A stretch of 64,000 nt of DNA, taken from NCBI GenBank assembly GCA_020744225.1, contig JAGMWG010000004.1, positions 1,364,001 to 1,428,000 on the forward strand. Reading direction: 5' to 3'. The notes beneath the pieces are model-generated. The model worked only from the letters and a program-made list of their open reading frames with translations, made no database searches and was not told the origin of the DNA. Within the stretch, counting starts at the first letter, position 1. Each line of letters begins with the position of its first letter. Of the stretch, positions 25,764-37,036 are shown piece after piece. This DNA comes from Paraphoma chrysanthemicola (Eukaryota > Ascomycota > Dothideomycetes > Pleosporales > Phaeosphaeriaceae). Position numbers and translations under genes: made by a program.

Positions 25764-28700
25764 CTTTGTGCAACTGCCACTGTCGTTGGTGCATCTGCGG
25801 TCGGTCTGTCTTTTGGACGCGAGGCCCCCTTGGACCCCTCGCACTCGAACAAGAGGAAAGCCACGCCAGCACGAGAGCTGGCCCAGAATCCAATGTCTAC
25901 CGCTGTCCAGACGTCCGCGACAACCACGGCCGCGCCTGCCTTCAGCGCCCCTATACCCATCGCTCCTGCCTCGCGCATGCCGCTTTCGACTCGACTCAGC
26001 CAGGATGGACGCCCAACGCGGCGCATGGTGAGGAGGATGACGAGCGGCGACACAGCGGTGCAGCTCCCAAGCAGCGTCAGGCACAGCTACGTGCCGAGTG
26101 ACCAGGACATAGCCGAGTTGGACATCACTACGCACGTTCCGGCACGGCGACCCTCGTGGATCAAGCGTCTGTCAAGCATCTCCAATTCGCAGCCGTCGAG
26201 CAGAAACCCCAGTCCCGCGCCGCTGTCGCCGTCAATATCGTGCTCCAATGGCTCCATGGCGTTTTCACATGACGGCTCCACGGCGCCCATGATGGGCAAG
26301 CGGTCGCCGTCCCCGCTGCCGCCAAATAAGCTGGTAAAGCGATCCTCGTCGGTGCAACGCCATCATGAAACGCCTTTACAGGGCTCAGGGTCCCTCAGAC
26401 CCTCGTTCCGCCGCCCGGCCACGAGCCACGAGCGGTCTGCCACACTGCAGCACCACCCTCGGCTCGCCATGACACTCGAGGACACGCCCACGGACGAGCC
26501 GCTGCGGCCAGCCCACACTGAGAGCGAGCCCGAGTACGCACACTTCTTCACCGCCCGCATCGCAAAAGAGCGCCCGCTGTCCAAGACACACGGCTTCCGA
26601 CGGATCCTACCCGACGGCAAGCACAAGCCTACGCTCGTGCTTGCGCGGTCGGTGTCGGCAGGTGCAGACGAGGTTGACGAGTCAACCAGCGACGACGGTG
26701 AAAGCGTCTTCTTCGTGAGCAGGCCAGGCACCCCGCTAAGCTTTTCTGCTGTCATTGCAACCAGGACAGAGGCACCACATTCCAATGCCCTGGACCTCGC
26801 CCGCGGCCGTCCCTCGACAGCCGTGACTGATGATGCAGCGCGGCCCCGACGCTCCTTCTCCATCACTGACCTGCTCTCTGGCTCCGCAAAGCGGCAGAAG
26901 ACGCTCAAAGCACCAGGCGGGCGACTGTCGCGCAGAACCAGCCAGCGCGTCAGCTCTGCTCCCCTCATCCCTACCATGAGCCGGCGACACAGCAGCAGCA
27001 TCTCGTATTATGAGCAGCGCCGACACGTTACTGATCCAGCGCTTGCTAGACGCGACACCGGACCCGCCGAGACCACCGAATCACAGGGCGCTGACAGTAG
27101 GCTCGATGGAGGCTCTGCGTCGTCGCCGCTGCCCGCGCACCCGGTCCGTCGCGCGGTTCATCACCCTGAAGACAGCTTGGCGGCAATGCCTCAGCTCAAC
27201 CAGGTGATTGCCTCAGCCGTTCGCTCCGCCAATCAGACGCCGCCCTCTCCAACTCTAGCGCAATCGGGGGTTCGTCCGTCGCGTCATTCCATGGCCCCCT
27301 CAGAACAAGCCTCCACATTGGTCGGCTCGTCTGATAATGAAGTTCGCGGTTTAGGCTCGGGCGACGAGGACGACGCCGACTTTCAAAGCGAGACCTTGTA
27401 TGATTCGCTACGCACCGGCGCAACAAGGAGCACGTCGGGCGGACCACGAGGGCCTCGCATAGAGACCATATTTGACGAGTCTCCCCCCTCCAAGGTCAAG
27501 GTCACTGCCCTGCGAGATCTCCTGCCCCCCGGCGCATTTGGTGAGCTGACCATCAATGGTGCCTCTGGCCAGCACAGCATTGCTGAGGAAGAAGAGAGCA
27601 TCTCGACGCCGGTGCGAACGGTGCGCCCTGAGCGCTCCTTGCAGGCCTCGCCCAGCTTCACCCGCACCAACACTGCGCCTCTGTTTCCCAGTCTGATACC
27701 CTCATCCCCCCCGAGCATGCCCAAGCCGCTCTCGCTTGGCACATTGGAATGGGACACGCGCCCGGGAGAAGACGACGATAGCAGTAGGTGGTCACTAGAA
27801 GAAGCCGATACTGAGGACCCCTGGGTTGATCTGCCGATAGCCAGCCAAGTAGCAACGCCCGTGTCACTGCGGCGCTCCAATCCACGCTTGCTCTCTGCCA
27901 GCCCCAGCCCGAAGCCATCGACGCCACAGCATCTCACAGTAGACCACGGCGACCGAGACGCTCGCAGCAGCATATTCGATTGGTCTGAACAGCAGCCTGC
28001 TGACAAGACGTCGGGTAGCCACTCGCCCCCACGACCGCGAACTGTCCACGGAAAGAAAGATGCTGATCGCCGAGGCAGTCGTTCTGTCGGACGACGAGTC
28101 CCCAGCGGGTTGCACGCCCGCAGCCAGAGTGTTCCCGTCGTGCCAGATGCGACAGGTAAGCGTAACACGGTCGTCACCAACAAGTTTGGAACATGGGGAG
28201 TTGGAAGCAAGGGTGTCACCGAAGACTGGAATGACGATTTTGACTTCTCTGAGCTACACGAAGATCCAGTGGCCGAGGAAGCAGGCAATGCACCAAGAAT
28301 AGACAGCGGTACAGCCATGGTCGTACCAAAGACCATCCAGGAGCAACAAAACAACGTGCTAGCAAATATTGGTCTACTGCGCGAATGGGGACTGCTCATC
28401 GAAGAGTTAAAAGAGCACAAAATACGAGCTGTCACCCTTGGCATATTGGAGGGACCACATTCGGGCATGTGGGAAGAGGTGGATGCAATGATCGACCTCG
28501 CTGATCAAGAAGCGGAGCATGAAGGCGTTCAACGCCTTTCTCCTCCCTCCTCGCCTGGATTTGATGAAGATGCGTTTGAGGAGGTGCCCGGTCCCAGCCC
28601 GAGCGCAGGCCGAGGCAGGCGCAAGTCGGGCTCACCGAGCGACGACCTTCCTAGAAATCAAGGCCCGTCTCAGCAGGCCCGGAGAAAATCGATCCTCCCA

Positions 28701-29114
28701 CCTAATTACGGTATTTTCGGGCCACAATCATCCCCCGTCCCGCCAAAGTCCAAGTACGAGGCGCCAAAGAAGACTCCGACCTCGAAGCCCATCATTACCC
28801 GTCCCCGCAAGGACTCAGAGGCCAAAGCGCGGTCGGTCATTGAAGCGCTGCAGAATAGGAAAAGCACATTCGAACCAGCTGCTGATGCTCCCCCTACACC
28901 ATCAAAGAAAGTACCCTTCGATACCGCAACGCTACGACGCATTGTTCCATACGTCAACACACTCACACGAAAAGTCAAGGATGCCATCAGGGATGCGGAA
29001 GGGCTCTACTCGAGTCCGAACACCAGCCCAAGGCAGGAAGAACCCCCGTTCAGCAAAATGTTCTCACAGGATGCGGACCTCGCAGCTCAGCTGCAACGAA
29101 TGACAGTTATGTAA
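25764..29114 (+). CDS. Long disordered conserved fungal protein, 5' end unresolved
   Basis: The reading frame is open from a likely splice acceptor (CACAG, ending 25763) to TAA at 29112-29114. The first in-frame ATG is 25893, giving 1073 residues from there. Upstream codons 25764-25892 also read as coding, so a short first exon is probably missing. Most of the protein is Ser/Pro/Arg-rich and disordered, with many SP and RRxS sites typical of kinase targets. Three blocks look conserved. One contains FGTWGVGSKGVTEDW followed by an acidic DDFDF near residues 762-785. Another, a helical REWGLLIEELKE, lies in 819-876. The third, a helical region, opens with KVPFDTATLRR near 1005-1040. I recall similar proteins in other filamentous ascomycetes without a dependable name. 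A regulator of polarity, septation or signalling is possible but unproven. Confidence 0.8.
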   Translation, partial: LCATATVVGASAVGLSFGREAPLDPSHSNKRKATPARELAQNPMSTAVQTSATTTAAPAFSAPIPIAPASRMPLSTRLSQDGRPTRRMVRRMTSGDTAVQLPSSVRHSYVPSDQDIAELDITTHVPARRPSWIKRLSSISNSQPSSRNPSPAPLSPSISCSNGSMAFSHDGSTAPMMGKRSPSPLPPNKLVKRSSSVQRHHETPLQGSGSLRPSFRRPATSHERSATLQHHPRLAMTLEDTPTDEPLRPAHTESEPEYAHFFTARIAKERPLSKTHGFRRILPDGKHKPTLVLARSVSAGADEVDESTSDDGESVFFVSRPGTPLSFSAVIATRTEAPHSNALDLARGRPSTAVTDDAARPRRSFSITDLLSGSAKRQKTLKAPGGRLSRRTSQRVSSAPLIPTMSRRHSSSISYYEQRRHVTDPALARRDTGPAETTESQGADSRLDGGSASSPLPAHPVRRAVHHPEDSLAAMPQLNQVIASAVRSANQTPPSPTLAQSGVRPSRHSMAPSEQASTLVGSSDNEVRGLGSGDEDDADFQSETLYDSLRTGATRSTSGGPRGPRIETIFDESPPSKVKVTALRDLLPPGAFGELTINGASGQHSIAEEEESISTPVRTVRPERSLQASPSFTRTNTAPLFPSLIPSSPPSMPKPLSLGTLEWDTRPGEDDDSSRWSLEEADTEDPWVDLPIASQVATPVSLRRSNPRLLSASPSPKPSTPQHLTVDHGDRDARSSIFDWSEQQPADKTSGSHSPPRPRTVHGKKDADRRGSRSVGRRVPSGLHARSQSVPVVPDATGKRNTVVTNKFGTWGVGSKGVTEDWNDDFDFSELHEDPVAEEAGNAPRIDSGTAMVVPKTIQEQQNNVLANIGLLREWGLLIEELKEHKIRAVTLGILEGPHSGMWEEVDAMIDLADQEAEHEGVQRLSPPSSPGFDEDAFEEVPGPSPSAGRGRRKSGSPSDDLPRNQGPSQQARRKSILPPNYGIFGPQSSPVPPKSKYEAPKKTPTSKPIITRPRKDSEAKARSVIEALQNRKSTFEPAADAPPTPSKKVPFDTATLRRIVPYVNTLTRKVKDAIRDAEGLYSSPNTSPRQEEPPFSKMFSQDADLAAQLQRMTVM

Positions 29115-31276
29115 ACTAAGCTACGACAATGTAATGGTGATTAGCGATGAGGCCAGATTACTTATTCAGGATGCTCGAAAAGCTGGAAATAACATAGAGG
29201 GATGACCTTGGCCCGGTCATGACACTCGGGAAAAGTTTGGGCGGAAACACAAGATTTCTTCTGGATAATTCCCTTTGGATCGAAGCATTCGAGCAAGCCC
29301 GATTGCTTCTCAGGTCACAGCAGCCTGTATTTCTCACACTGCCACAGGCTTCTAGGCCAGGCTCGTGTGTTGCATTTGGAGCGAAACTGCATTTTTCCAT
29401 TTTCTTTTGCATCAGTTGCGGCATCTCCCAGTCAGGATAAACGAGGGAAAAGAGGAGGGGCGCGACGACGCTGTCCATTGTTTTCTGACCATCGAAAGCG
29501 GCGTTTTGCAGGCATATAATATCACCACCGCGTCTGTTCATCGGGGGATGCAGGTCGCGCAGCAAGCGAGCCTCTTTCCCAGCATCACGGAGTCACGTCG
29601 GATCATGTATAAAAGCGGATAGGTTTTTCTCGGTTCCGTTGTCCTTTTCTGTGTCCTGATCTTCATTTGAATAACCACGGGCGCGCTCAAAAATTCAGCA
29701 TCGATTTATTGACGGTCGGCACTATTGTAGTGCCTCGAGACGAGAATACACAAACATTGAATATGTCTTAATGACGGTTCACTTGATCCACACAACCGTG
29801 CACAGTGAAGTTTGAAACAAAAATCTTGGTCCGAAGCATCAAACTTTCGCTCTGGGCTTATTGGGCTTCGATATAGGTCGCGGGGCATTTGATGGTCTTC
29901 GCTACCATCACACGTGTCACGAAACTGGTACCGGTACGTGCTGGAGTTTCACGATACCGGGCAATAATTCCAGATTGATGTTGCAAGACTCTCAGCAAGT
30001 TCTGCCTTCGCATGCCATGCCATGATCTACCGGAAGCCGTTGCAGCTAGATAGGCTACTGCCCATCACAGCCGAATCACACCCCACTAATGCGTGGTGCT
30101 CACATTAACTTTGACCAACATATGTTAGCAGCCGTTCGGCGCCCACAATGATTGCGTTGCGAGAATGCTCGGGTCGGCCTCACCTTGTCCGTGTGTTGTC
30201 AATGCTCAGCCAAGCGCGCTTTATTTGATGTCGCACCCACGGGTGGCTACAGCCTCAAAACCACCATGTAACGTGGATGTCTGCACCCTTTGTCATGACA
30301 TGCCGTCCATGATAAAACCCTCAAGCGGCCCAAATGGTAGTCAGCCCTACGGAAGGCAAAATATCTCAGACGCATGAGACACGGTTCGCGGATTTTGCCG
30401 GGTCTGCTTTAGTGAGACGGCATCCGTTGCCGTAGCCTCAAATCATTCTCGATGAAGCATGATGACCGGAGCTAGGATAGATTACCAATGCCAATTTCCT
30501 GTTGATGTTCACTTCGGCGGTACTTCTGCTCCAGCTGCCATGGTCAAATTTGTGGCTGAAATGACTGCTAAGACGCACGCACAGCCTCGCGACTCGCAGA
30601 GATGGTGCCGAAGCTACCACGCCGCTCGTACGATTTGCGTGCACTGTCGTATACATGCATATTCCTGTTTGGTGTCGCTGACCAACAGCTGAAGCAGCAG
30701 AAAATCAATTCCTTGGCTTACAAGTGTTTACAATGTTTGGTCGATTCACCTTCCCAATCGCGTAAACAACGCGTGAAGCAATTCAGGATCTCCCCAAGGC
30801 CTCGGCTCATCAGACCGGCGCATACTGCCCGCTGCACGCCGTACCAGGATTCAATCCAGCATGCCGGTTCAACCATCCTCGCCAATGGAGAAGTAGATGG
30901 GCCTTGAAACTACAGAAGTCTGAGGAGCCCCGCGGTCATCGCTACCCGCCGAGATGTATGACGTGCGGCCAAGCAACCGGACATCTCGAGGAATGCACGA
31001 CCACGACGACTCTGAGCGGGTGATCAATGCCCATTGCCACCGCGGGGTATTTGTGACTTGAAAGGTTGTCCTCGCAGCTCGTTTGACATGAAGCAGGCAG
31101 GTCCAACGAGGACAACCCTTCACGTTTCGTGCAAATCATTGGGTCCCGGTCCTTTTGCTTCAAAGTACTCTAGGCTTCATCTGTACCTGCATTGCCGTTC
31201 TCAACCGTACCAACTGCTCAGCTTGACTTACCCCACTTCACACGTATTTGGTCGCTTACCGTTCAGCTCGTAAACA
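29115..31276. other. 2.2 kb intergenic region
   Basis: No gene can be supported. A minus-strand frame within 29158-29541 (ATG near 29541, about 126 residues) overlaps the likely 3' UTR of the preceding gene and has no recognisable domain. A TATAAAA match at 29608 faces no plus-strand gene nearby. The right end is the promoter of the quinoprotein gene. Confidence 0.5.
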
Positions 31277-32858
31277 ATGGCGCTGAAACAGTTACTGGGC
31301 CTCGCTTCCGTCGTGCTGACCGCTAGGGCGCAGTCGGCTTCGTCAACGGCGGCAGCGTGTCCCAGCTCGATTGCCCCCGCACATGGAGCGCCCTCTGTGG
31401 CGCCAGGATTCCGTGTGCAGGTTGTCGCGAATAATCTGAGGGATCCGCGCGGCATACAATTCGATTCGTCAGGTGGGCTTTTGGTGGTGGAGCAAGGGCA
31501 CGGCATAAGCAGATTGCCACTGACCGGCGATGGGGCATGTGTGAGGCAGAGTGCTCCCGCACAAGTAGTTGTTGATGATGATGAGGTGAGATCAATTATT
31601 CTCCAACTTTGCCTTGGACATCGACTGACTTTGCCAGCTCAATCACGGCATTGCCCTCTCGCAGGATGGCCGCACCCTGTATGGCTCTACCCATAGCAAT
31701 GTCTATGCCTGGTCATACAACGCTCAAGAAGGTCGGGTCACAGGCAATTCAAGGAACATAGTCGAGGAAATGGGCGACGATGAGGGTCATACAACTCGCA
31801 CCCTACTACTGTCCGCAAAGGTACCTTCGTTGCTACTAGTCAGTCGTGGCAGCGTTGGCAACATTGATCCGCAGACCGTGGACATCACCACTGGAGTTTC
31901 TACAATCAAAGCGTTCAACGTCAGCAACGTGACCGACTCAGCCTACCGACATGCCAGAGATGGACTCTTGCTCGGATGGGGTCTTCGCAACTCTGTTGGT
32001 GTAGCTGAAGATCCTGTCACTGGCGCGATCTACTCGGTAGAGAACAGCGTGGACAACATCCAGAGAAGTGGTGAGACGATCAACGAGAACAATCCTGGTG
32101 AAGAATTAAACTTCCATGGCTACTTAAACGGAACCCAGAGCAACGTTACAGGAAGAAACTATGGTTATCCAAGCTGCTTTGCTGCATGGGATGTGGATGA
32201 GATACCAGACAATGATGGTCTCCAAACGGGGTCCAATTTCGCGATCGGAAACCAGAACGAGACAGTGAACGATGATTTCTGTCGCGAGGACAGGGTCGCC
32301 CCAAGAATAACTTTCGATGCGCACATGGCGCCGCTGGACATCAAGTTCAACACCAACGGCACCGGTGCTTGGGTGACCATGCATGGATCTTGGTAAGCAC
32401 ACAACAGTATTCCGAACAACGTGTACTGACGAAATCTTAGGAATCGCGAAGAACCCATTGGCTACAAACTTAGTTTCGTAGAGTTTGACGGCAATGGCTC
32501 GCCGAGGGCTGCTGCAAACAGCACCACAGCAGCTGTCGATATCGTATCCAACTCTGACCTGTCCTCTTGTCCTCGCAATTGCTTCCGTCCTGTTGGACTG
32601 GCTTGGGATGCCCAAGGTCGGCTGTATATGTCGTCCGATTCAACTGGCGAGATCTATGTCATCACCAGAACAGATGGCACTGGAGTCAACAATGTAAGCC
32701 AAGCGTCAAGCAGCGGAGGTGGTACCGGAACACCAACCGGAAGCGCACCCTCGGCGAGCTCCAGTACCAGCAAAGGAGCGATGAGGTGGAAGGTTAGCGA
32801 GGCCATCTTTGGGGTTGCTGGTGCAGCCGTGGTTGGGGGCATTCTTCCATTGATTTAG
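31277..32858 (+). CDS. Secreted GPI-anchored quinoprotein, sorbosone/pyranose dehydrogenase-like (AA12 type)
   Basis: Exons are 31277-31585, 31638-32392 and 32441-32858, giving 493 residues. A signal peptide (residues 1 to about 19, ending ARAQS) leads into a six-bladed propeller of the soluble PQQ glucose/sorbosone dehydrogenase type. Visible markers are LRDPRGIQFD, HGIALSQDGRTLYGS, HARDGLLLGWGLRNSVGVAED, NNPGEELNFHGYLNG, YGYPSCFA, AHMAPLDIKF and HGSWNREEPIGYKL. Several NxS/T sites fit secretion. A Ser/Gly/Thr-rich linker and a hydrophobic tail (AIFGVAGAAVVGGILPLI) predict a GPI anchor, so the enzyme is probably cell-wall or membrane bound. Family members oxidise sugars using PQQ and can pass electrons to lytic polysaccharide monooxygenases. 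Substrate and cofactor use here are inferred. Confidence 0.88.
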
Positions 32859-33779
32859 GAAAATGATGGTTGAGCATGCTCGCTCCTGCGCTTAGCGCCT
32901 CGAATAGGGCTGTATGTATCTCAATCATTTTTGAAATCCGAGAAGCTACCGTAGCAATGTGTCTGCCTTGAACCCTCGTTGTCTATCGTACTCATGTATA
33001 TATGCAGCCAACACTGACTAAAGGCGCAGCTTGACTGTCATCGGAACCATACTAGATCATTGTCGGTTCAAGAGCTATCGAAGCGTCTGTACACATCAGG
33101 AAGCGCGCTTTTTTGTTCTACTCGCGTAGTCCGTTGGCTGGCAACCACGACTGGCGTTTGCCCACGATGCCTTCTAAGCTGCGACTGACTAGAAGCAGTT
33201 GCATTCGACCACGAAGCAAGAACCTCAACCACGGATCATCAGCCTGCAAGTGACCCAATGTCGAACTCGGTCCTTACCCTCACTACCAACGCTGAACAGT
33301 GGTTCCCTGGGCCCTTTCGCCACACGCAATTACGCTCTACCATCAGACATCGATCTTCATCAAGCCGTCACATTCAAAAACCCTCATACGACGTGCTACA
33401 CGCGCTTACACAAACGGCCAGACCAGCCGAGGCCGCCGTTCAGTCTGCACCTTCGTTGCGGTCAAACTGCGTTTGCACCGAAACTTGCACTGCCCAAAGA
33501 CTGGAAGTGGTGCGAGCAACTGGCAGCATTCTGCCTTCACGTCGGATTGGTAGCTGCACGCACCAACACCACGGAATTCCTCTACCTTCACCACGGGGCC
33601 GAACAATAGAAGGCCCCTCTCACCAGCAGTTGGCCAAGGCGTACCGTCGCCATATATTACCTCTGGCGCCTGCTGCCACGTCTCCATCCACATCCTACTC
33701 GACTTTCGCTCGACCTGAACCCTGGGTGTATGATTGGGCCACTGCATCTTCCACTTCCCCTGCGCTGGACACACCAATC
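32859..33779. other. Intergenic: promoter/leader of the F-box-like gene
   Basis: The frame of the next gene stays open upstream to ATG 33258, which would add 174 residues of low-complexity, unconserved-looking sequence. I read this as an open leader rather than coding. Confidence 0.5.
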
Positions 33780-35454
33780 ATGGCGCCTAATCCTCCTTCT
33801 ACGGCCACGGCCTTCAACACTCTACCCATCGAGGTCTGTAACGTTTCCGGCGCACGTACTGACGGCGCATACTGACAATGTTAACAGCTAAACCAAATCA
33901 TTGCTCACCAACTTGATACAGACAAGGACATCGCCAGCTTTCGGTCGATATGCCATAGTACAAACGATGCCATTGATGCGGATAATTTCTCCTTCTGGCG
34001 TGCGAGGTTCCAATCGAAATTTGCTTTTCGTGAAGGTTCGACAAACAAGGAGCTGAGGAAGACATATCAGCGCCGCTCGAAGCAACTTCGCCGCGGCACT
34101 GGCTACGATTTCTTCCGTGGGCACAAGAAGCGCGAGAAGGATGTGCTGCTGGTCTTACAGGAACTCATTATCGGTACGTATTGTTCTTCATATTCAGTGC
34201 ATGCCCATACACCCCGTTGTGTCAAGCAGTCTACGGGCTTATTGGCGACTTTCATGCAAAATAAGGACCACAGCAAGTGCTGATCGTGCATAGAATCTTT
34301 CCGAGGGCCGATCGAAGTCGATGAACATGGTCGCTCGTGGTGTAAAAACTTGCAGCTCCTCTTAAACTTCGGTCTCGGCTCAAAGATACTTCTCAACAAC
34401 CGCCGAGCACCACCACCTGGTCGCGGAGAGCCCAGCCAAGTCGATAGCCTCCTTGCCGCCGTAAAGCTAATGTGCTCACATTTCTTGTTTCAACTCGAGG
34501 GCGCGCAACATAACGTCTTTGCAGTCGAAGAGTCCCAGCGTGTTGTCTACATGGCCACGAACAGCGCCCCGCTCTATGGAGGTGACAACTTCACCCAGGT
34601 TAACATGGAGTGGATGTTACATTGTATGCATTTCTTCCGACATCACATGATGAACGATGAAGTCGCAACGCTGTTCGATGCCATGGACCAGCTCACTCCA
34701 AAACAGAAGCCTTCAGCATGGCAAGTGCCCTTGCACAAGGGTACACATGCCTTGGGCAGCCATTGGAAAGGCACGTATGCCTTCCTCGATGTCCATGAGG
34801 TCGTGAAGCTGCGAAAGTTGCCAGCAGATGAAATTGGTGATCACTACTTTTGCGACAAAAACGTCGACGAGGGTAAAATTCAGGTCAGTACCTCCCATGT
34901 TTTAGTTTCGACACTGGCTGACCCCATGGAGTCGCTCGAACTCGATTTCGTAGAAGGCGCACAGCTACGTTGGCCGGACATCTTCGAGAAGCGCTTGCAT
35001 TCTCTTCGAAACACCGTCGTGCCGCAGCCTACAGCGCAGGGTCGAGGGAAGCCCAAAATTGATCCCACACAGAAGAATATACAGTTCACTGGCACAGGAG
35101 TAGATCTGGACGACGACTTCAACGCCATTGGCTGGCTCAATCCGCTGCCCGATCAGTGCGGTATTCCGGGTTGGCAGCGCATCACGTTCATGAAGCATTT
35201 CATGGACGACTTTGATCAGACTGATCAAGACAACCTGTGGGCGTATGAAGGTGTTGTGCTACCAGGAGGACGCGTCATCCTAGGTCGGTGGTGGTATGCG
35301 TCGGAGAACGTCAACTTTAGTGTAAGCACATATATAATGGGCCAAAGCATTTTTCGGACGCTGACACAAACAGGACGACTACAATGGCCCCTTCATACTC
35401 TGGGCAGTCGATGAGCCTGATATCTTCGACGATGAGAGCGACGGCGAGCACTAG
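33780..35454 (+). CDS. F-box-like conserved fungal protein
   Basis: Exons are 33780-33833, 33888-34173, 34294-34883, 34932-35321 and 35374-35454, giving 466 residues. The N-terminus reads FNTLPIE-LNQIIAHQLDT, then a helix with SFRSICHSTNDAI, an F-box-like opening split by intron 1. F-box proteins tether substrates to SCF ubiquitin ligases through Skp1. The rest shows no repeat such as WD40 or LRR. It has a FRGPIEVDEHG segment, a compact globular stretch with GTHALGSHWKGTYAFLD, a C-terminal PDQCGIPGWQRITFMKHF block and an acidic end (DDESDGEH). I recognise the layout as a recurrent hypothetical of filamentous ascomycetes. The substrate is unknown. The 48-nt third intron is stop-free and in phase, so its removal is likely but not certain. 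An in-frame ATG at 33258 offers a longer alternative start. Confidence 0.8.
34884..34931 (+). other. Putative stop-free 48-nt intron
   Basis: The donor is GTCAGT after a CAG codon, and the acceptor is ATGGAG after a CTGAC branch-like site. It is in phase 0 and divisible by three. Retention would add 16 residues (VSTSHV to DPME). Confidence 0.55.
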
Positions 35455-36217
35455 AACAACTATTCGGGTCCTGTTGGCCCCATCTATCACCATACTACAT
35501 TTTCTATCACTCCGCAGACAGCGCACATGCGCTTCGACGGTGGTGGCTTTGGATTCCACGAGGCACGGAAGCGTCGACATATTTCGCTAGCCTGGTTTAT
35601 TTCGGAGTTCAGGTTTGAAAGCACCCATATACCTAGCGTGTTTTACGGATCTCTCATACTTGACCACTATATAACCAGTCCTTCGACGGAACATTGCACA
35701 TATCCTCTTTTGGAAGGCAATTTGATTTTGCGAAATGGAGGGAAAGTATTACATAGTCATAACTTCTCAAGATCAAAAAGTGTTTACGACAAACGAAGGT
35801 TTTGGTTCACAGCATGTTTGATTTTGGCCTTCTTCCCAATTACATACTAAGTGATGAAGATTTATTCCTACCATGTTGATGGCGGAACTAGTTTTCAATG
35901 CATTCGGAAATGCGAGACTGGAACATATCGTCGCTTGTCACTCTTCTGAACGTTGCTAAACGTGTTATGAAGTCGTCCTCTACGAGTTGGTGCAAGAAAC
36001 GAGGAACCGAACATGTGTTGCATTGAATCATACTCATCGCTTGCCGCAATCAAGCATCAAACCCACAGAACTCCAGTATATGCAAAAACAAAAGGCTACT
36101 TCCAATAGCATCATAAGCCGAAGCCCATGCCCACCATTCATCAATCCAAGCACTTCAAACCCAATCCGCCATATTATCCACAAAGAAGACAACGCCAGCC
36201 CGTCTCCTCGCTTTTCA
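35455..36217. other. Convergent 3' intergenic region
   Basis: This is between two converging genes. It probably contains both 3' UTRs. I see nothing else. Confidence 0.6.
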
Positions 36218-37036
36218 TCATCTCAACATCTGCCCAGCCAATCCCACAGCCACACCTGCTGCCACTCCCCAGCCCCTACACGCTCCCGTTGGCGCAGCGT
36301 TCCCTTGTCCATCAAAGCTCCTACACGCCTCGACCTGCAGCCCATAACACGCTTGTGAACTCAAACTCGCGCAAATGCTCTGCGCGCTGGCAAGTCCCAC
36401 ACTCGGCACAGCCGTAATGGTCGCGCCTCCATTTGGCGCACTGACAGTGACGCCCTGTGCGCCGTTGGCTAGCGCAGTTGTACAACTTGCAGCATCAGCC
36501 TGGCAAGACGTGTAAGCAGCGCTGCAGGAGGCTGCGTTGATGTAAGTTGTTGCAATATAAGCAAAGGGGAAAAAGGCGTTTTGTACCGTTGAGCGTTGGG
36601 CGGCGTTCGGGGCGGTGGTGACTTGGACAAAGGGCTGGTTTGTGTTTGTTGTTGCGGTGGTCGTGGTCGTAGAGGCCAGGACGAAGGATGTGCCTGTTGC
36701 GGCGGGCACACCGAGGGCACCTGTGCAGACGGCGCCTTGCGGACAGCAGGCTACGTTGCGTGACGAGTCGGCGGTGCAAATGGCGGTGCGCGGGCAGCAG
36801 AGGCCGGGGGCGTTGACGGCGGCGCAGGCATAGTAGTTTGTTGCGCAGGCGTTGCCGTTCTGGCGGCGGAGAAGCTCAATGGGGTTGTTGTTGTTATTGC
36901 TGCTGCCATCGTCGAGGATGGTGGTGTTGTCTGTGGCGGAGAGTTGGGCGACAGCGGGCTCAAAGGGTGCGTAGACGTCCGGCGCCGCGAGGGCTGCGAG
37001 AGGCGCGAGGACGAGGGGCGCAAGGTATAGTCGCAT
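36218..37036 (-). CDS. Cysteine-rich secreted GPI-anchored protein
   Basis: A single exon encodes 272 residues. A signal peptide (MRLYLAPLVLAPLAALAAPD) is followed by a short acidic/Asn-rich segment with five consecutive Asn, encoded by a GTT/AAC repeat at 36884-36895. A Cys-rich domain comes next, with CATNYYACAAVNAPGLCCP and later NVACCPQGAVC, a pattern common in fungal cell-wall proteins. A Thr-rich linker leads to a second Cys-bearing region (ASCSAAYTSCQADAASC). The tail GWGVAAGVAVGLAGQMLR is a plausible GPI attachment signal. It probably sits on the plasma membrane or cell wall. No catalytic residues are evident and its function is unknown. It is convergent with the F-box-like gene. Confidence 0.82.
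   Translation of the reverse strand: MRLYLAPLVLAPLAALAAPDVYAPFEPAVAQLSATDNTTILDDGSSNNNNNPIELLRRQNGNACATNYYACAAVNAPGLCCPRTAICTADSSRNVACCPQGAVCTGALGVPAATGTSFVLASTTTTTATTNTNQPFVQVTTAPNAAQRSTVQNAFFPFAYIATTYINAASCSAAYTSCQADAASCTTALANGAQGVTVSAPNGGATITAVPSVGLASAQSICASLSSQACYGLQVEACRSFDGQGNAAPTGACRGWGVAAGVAVGLAGQMLR

Noticed and set aside
27383..28468. 361-codon minus-strand frame
   Set aside because: It lies wholly antisense to the disordered protein gene and has Ser/Arg-rich composition expected of a reverse-frame shadow.
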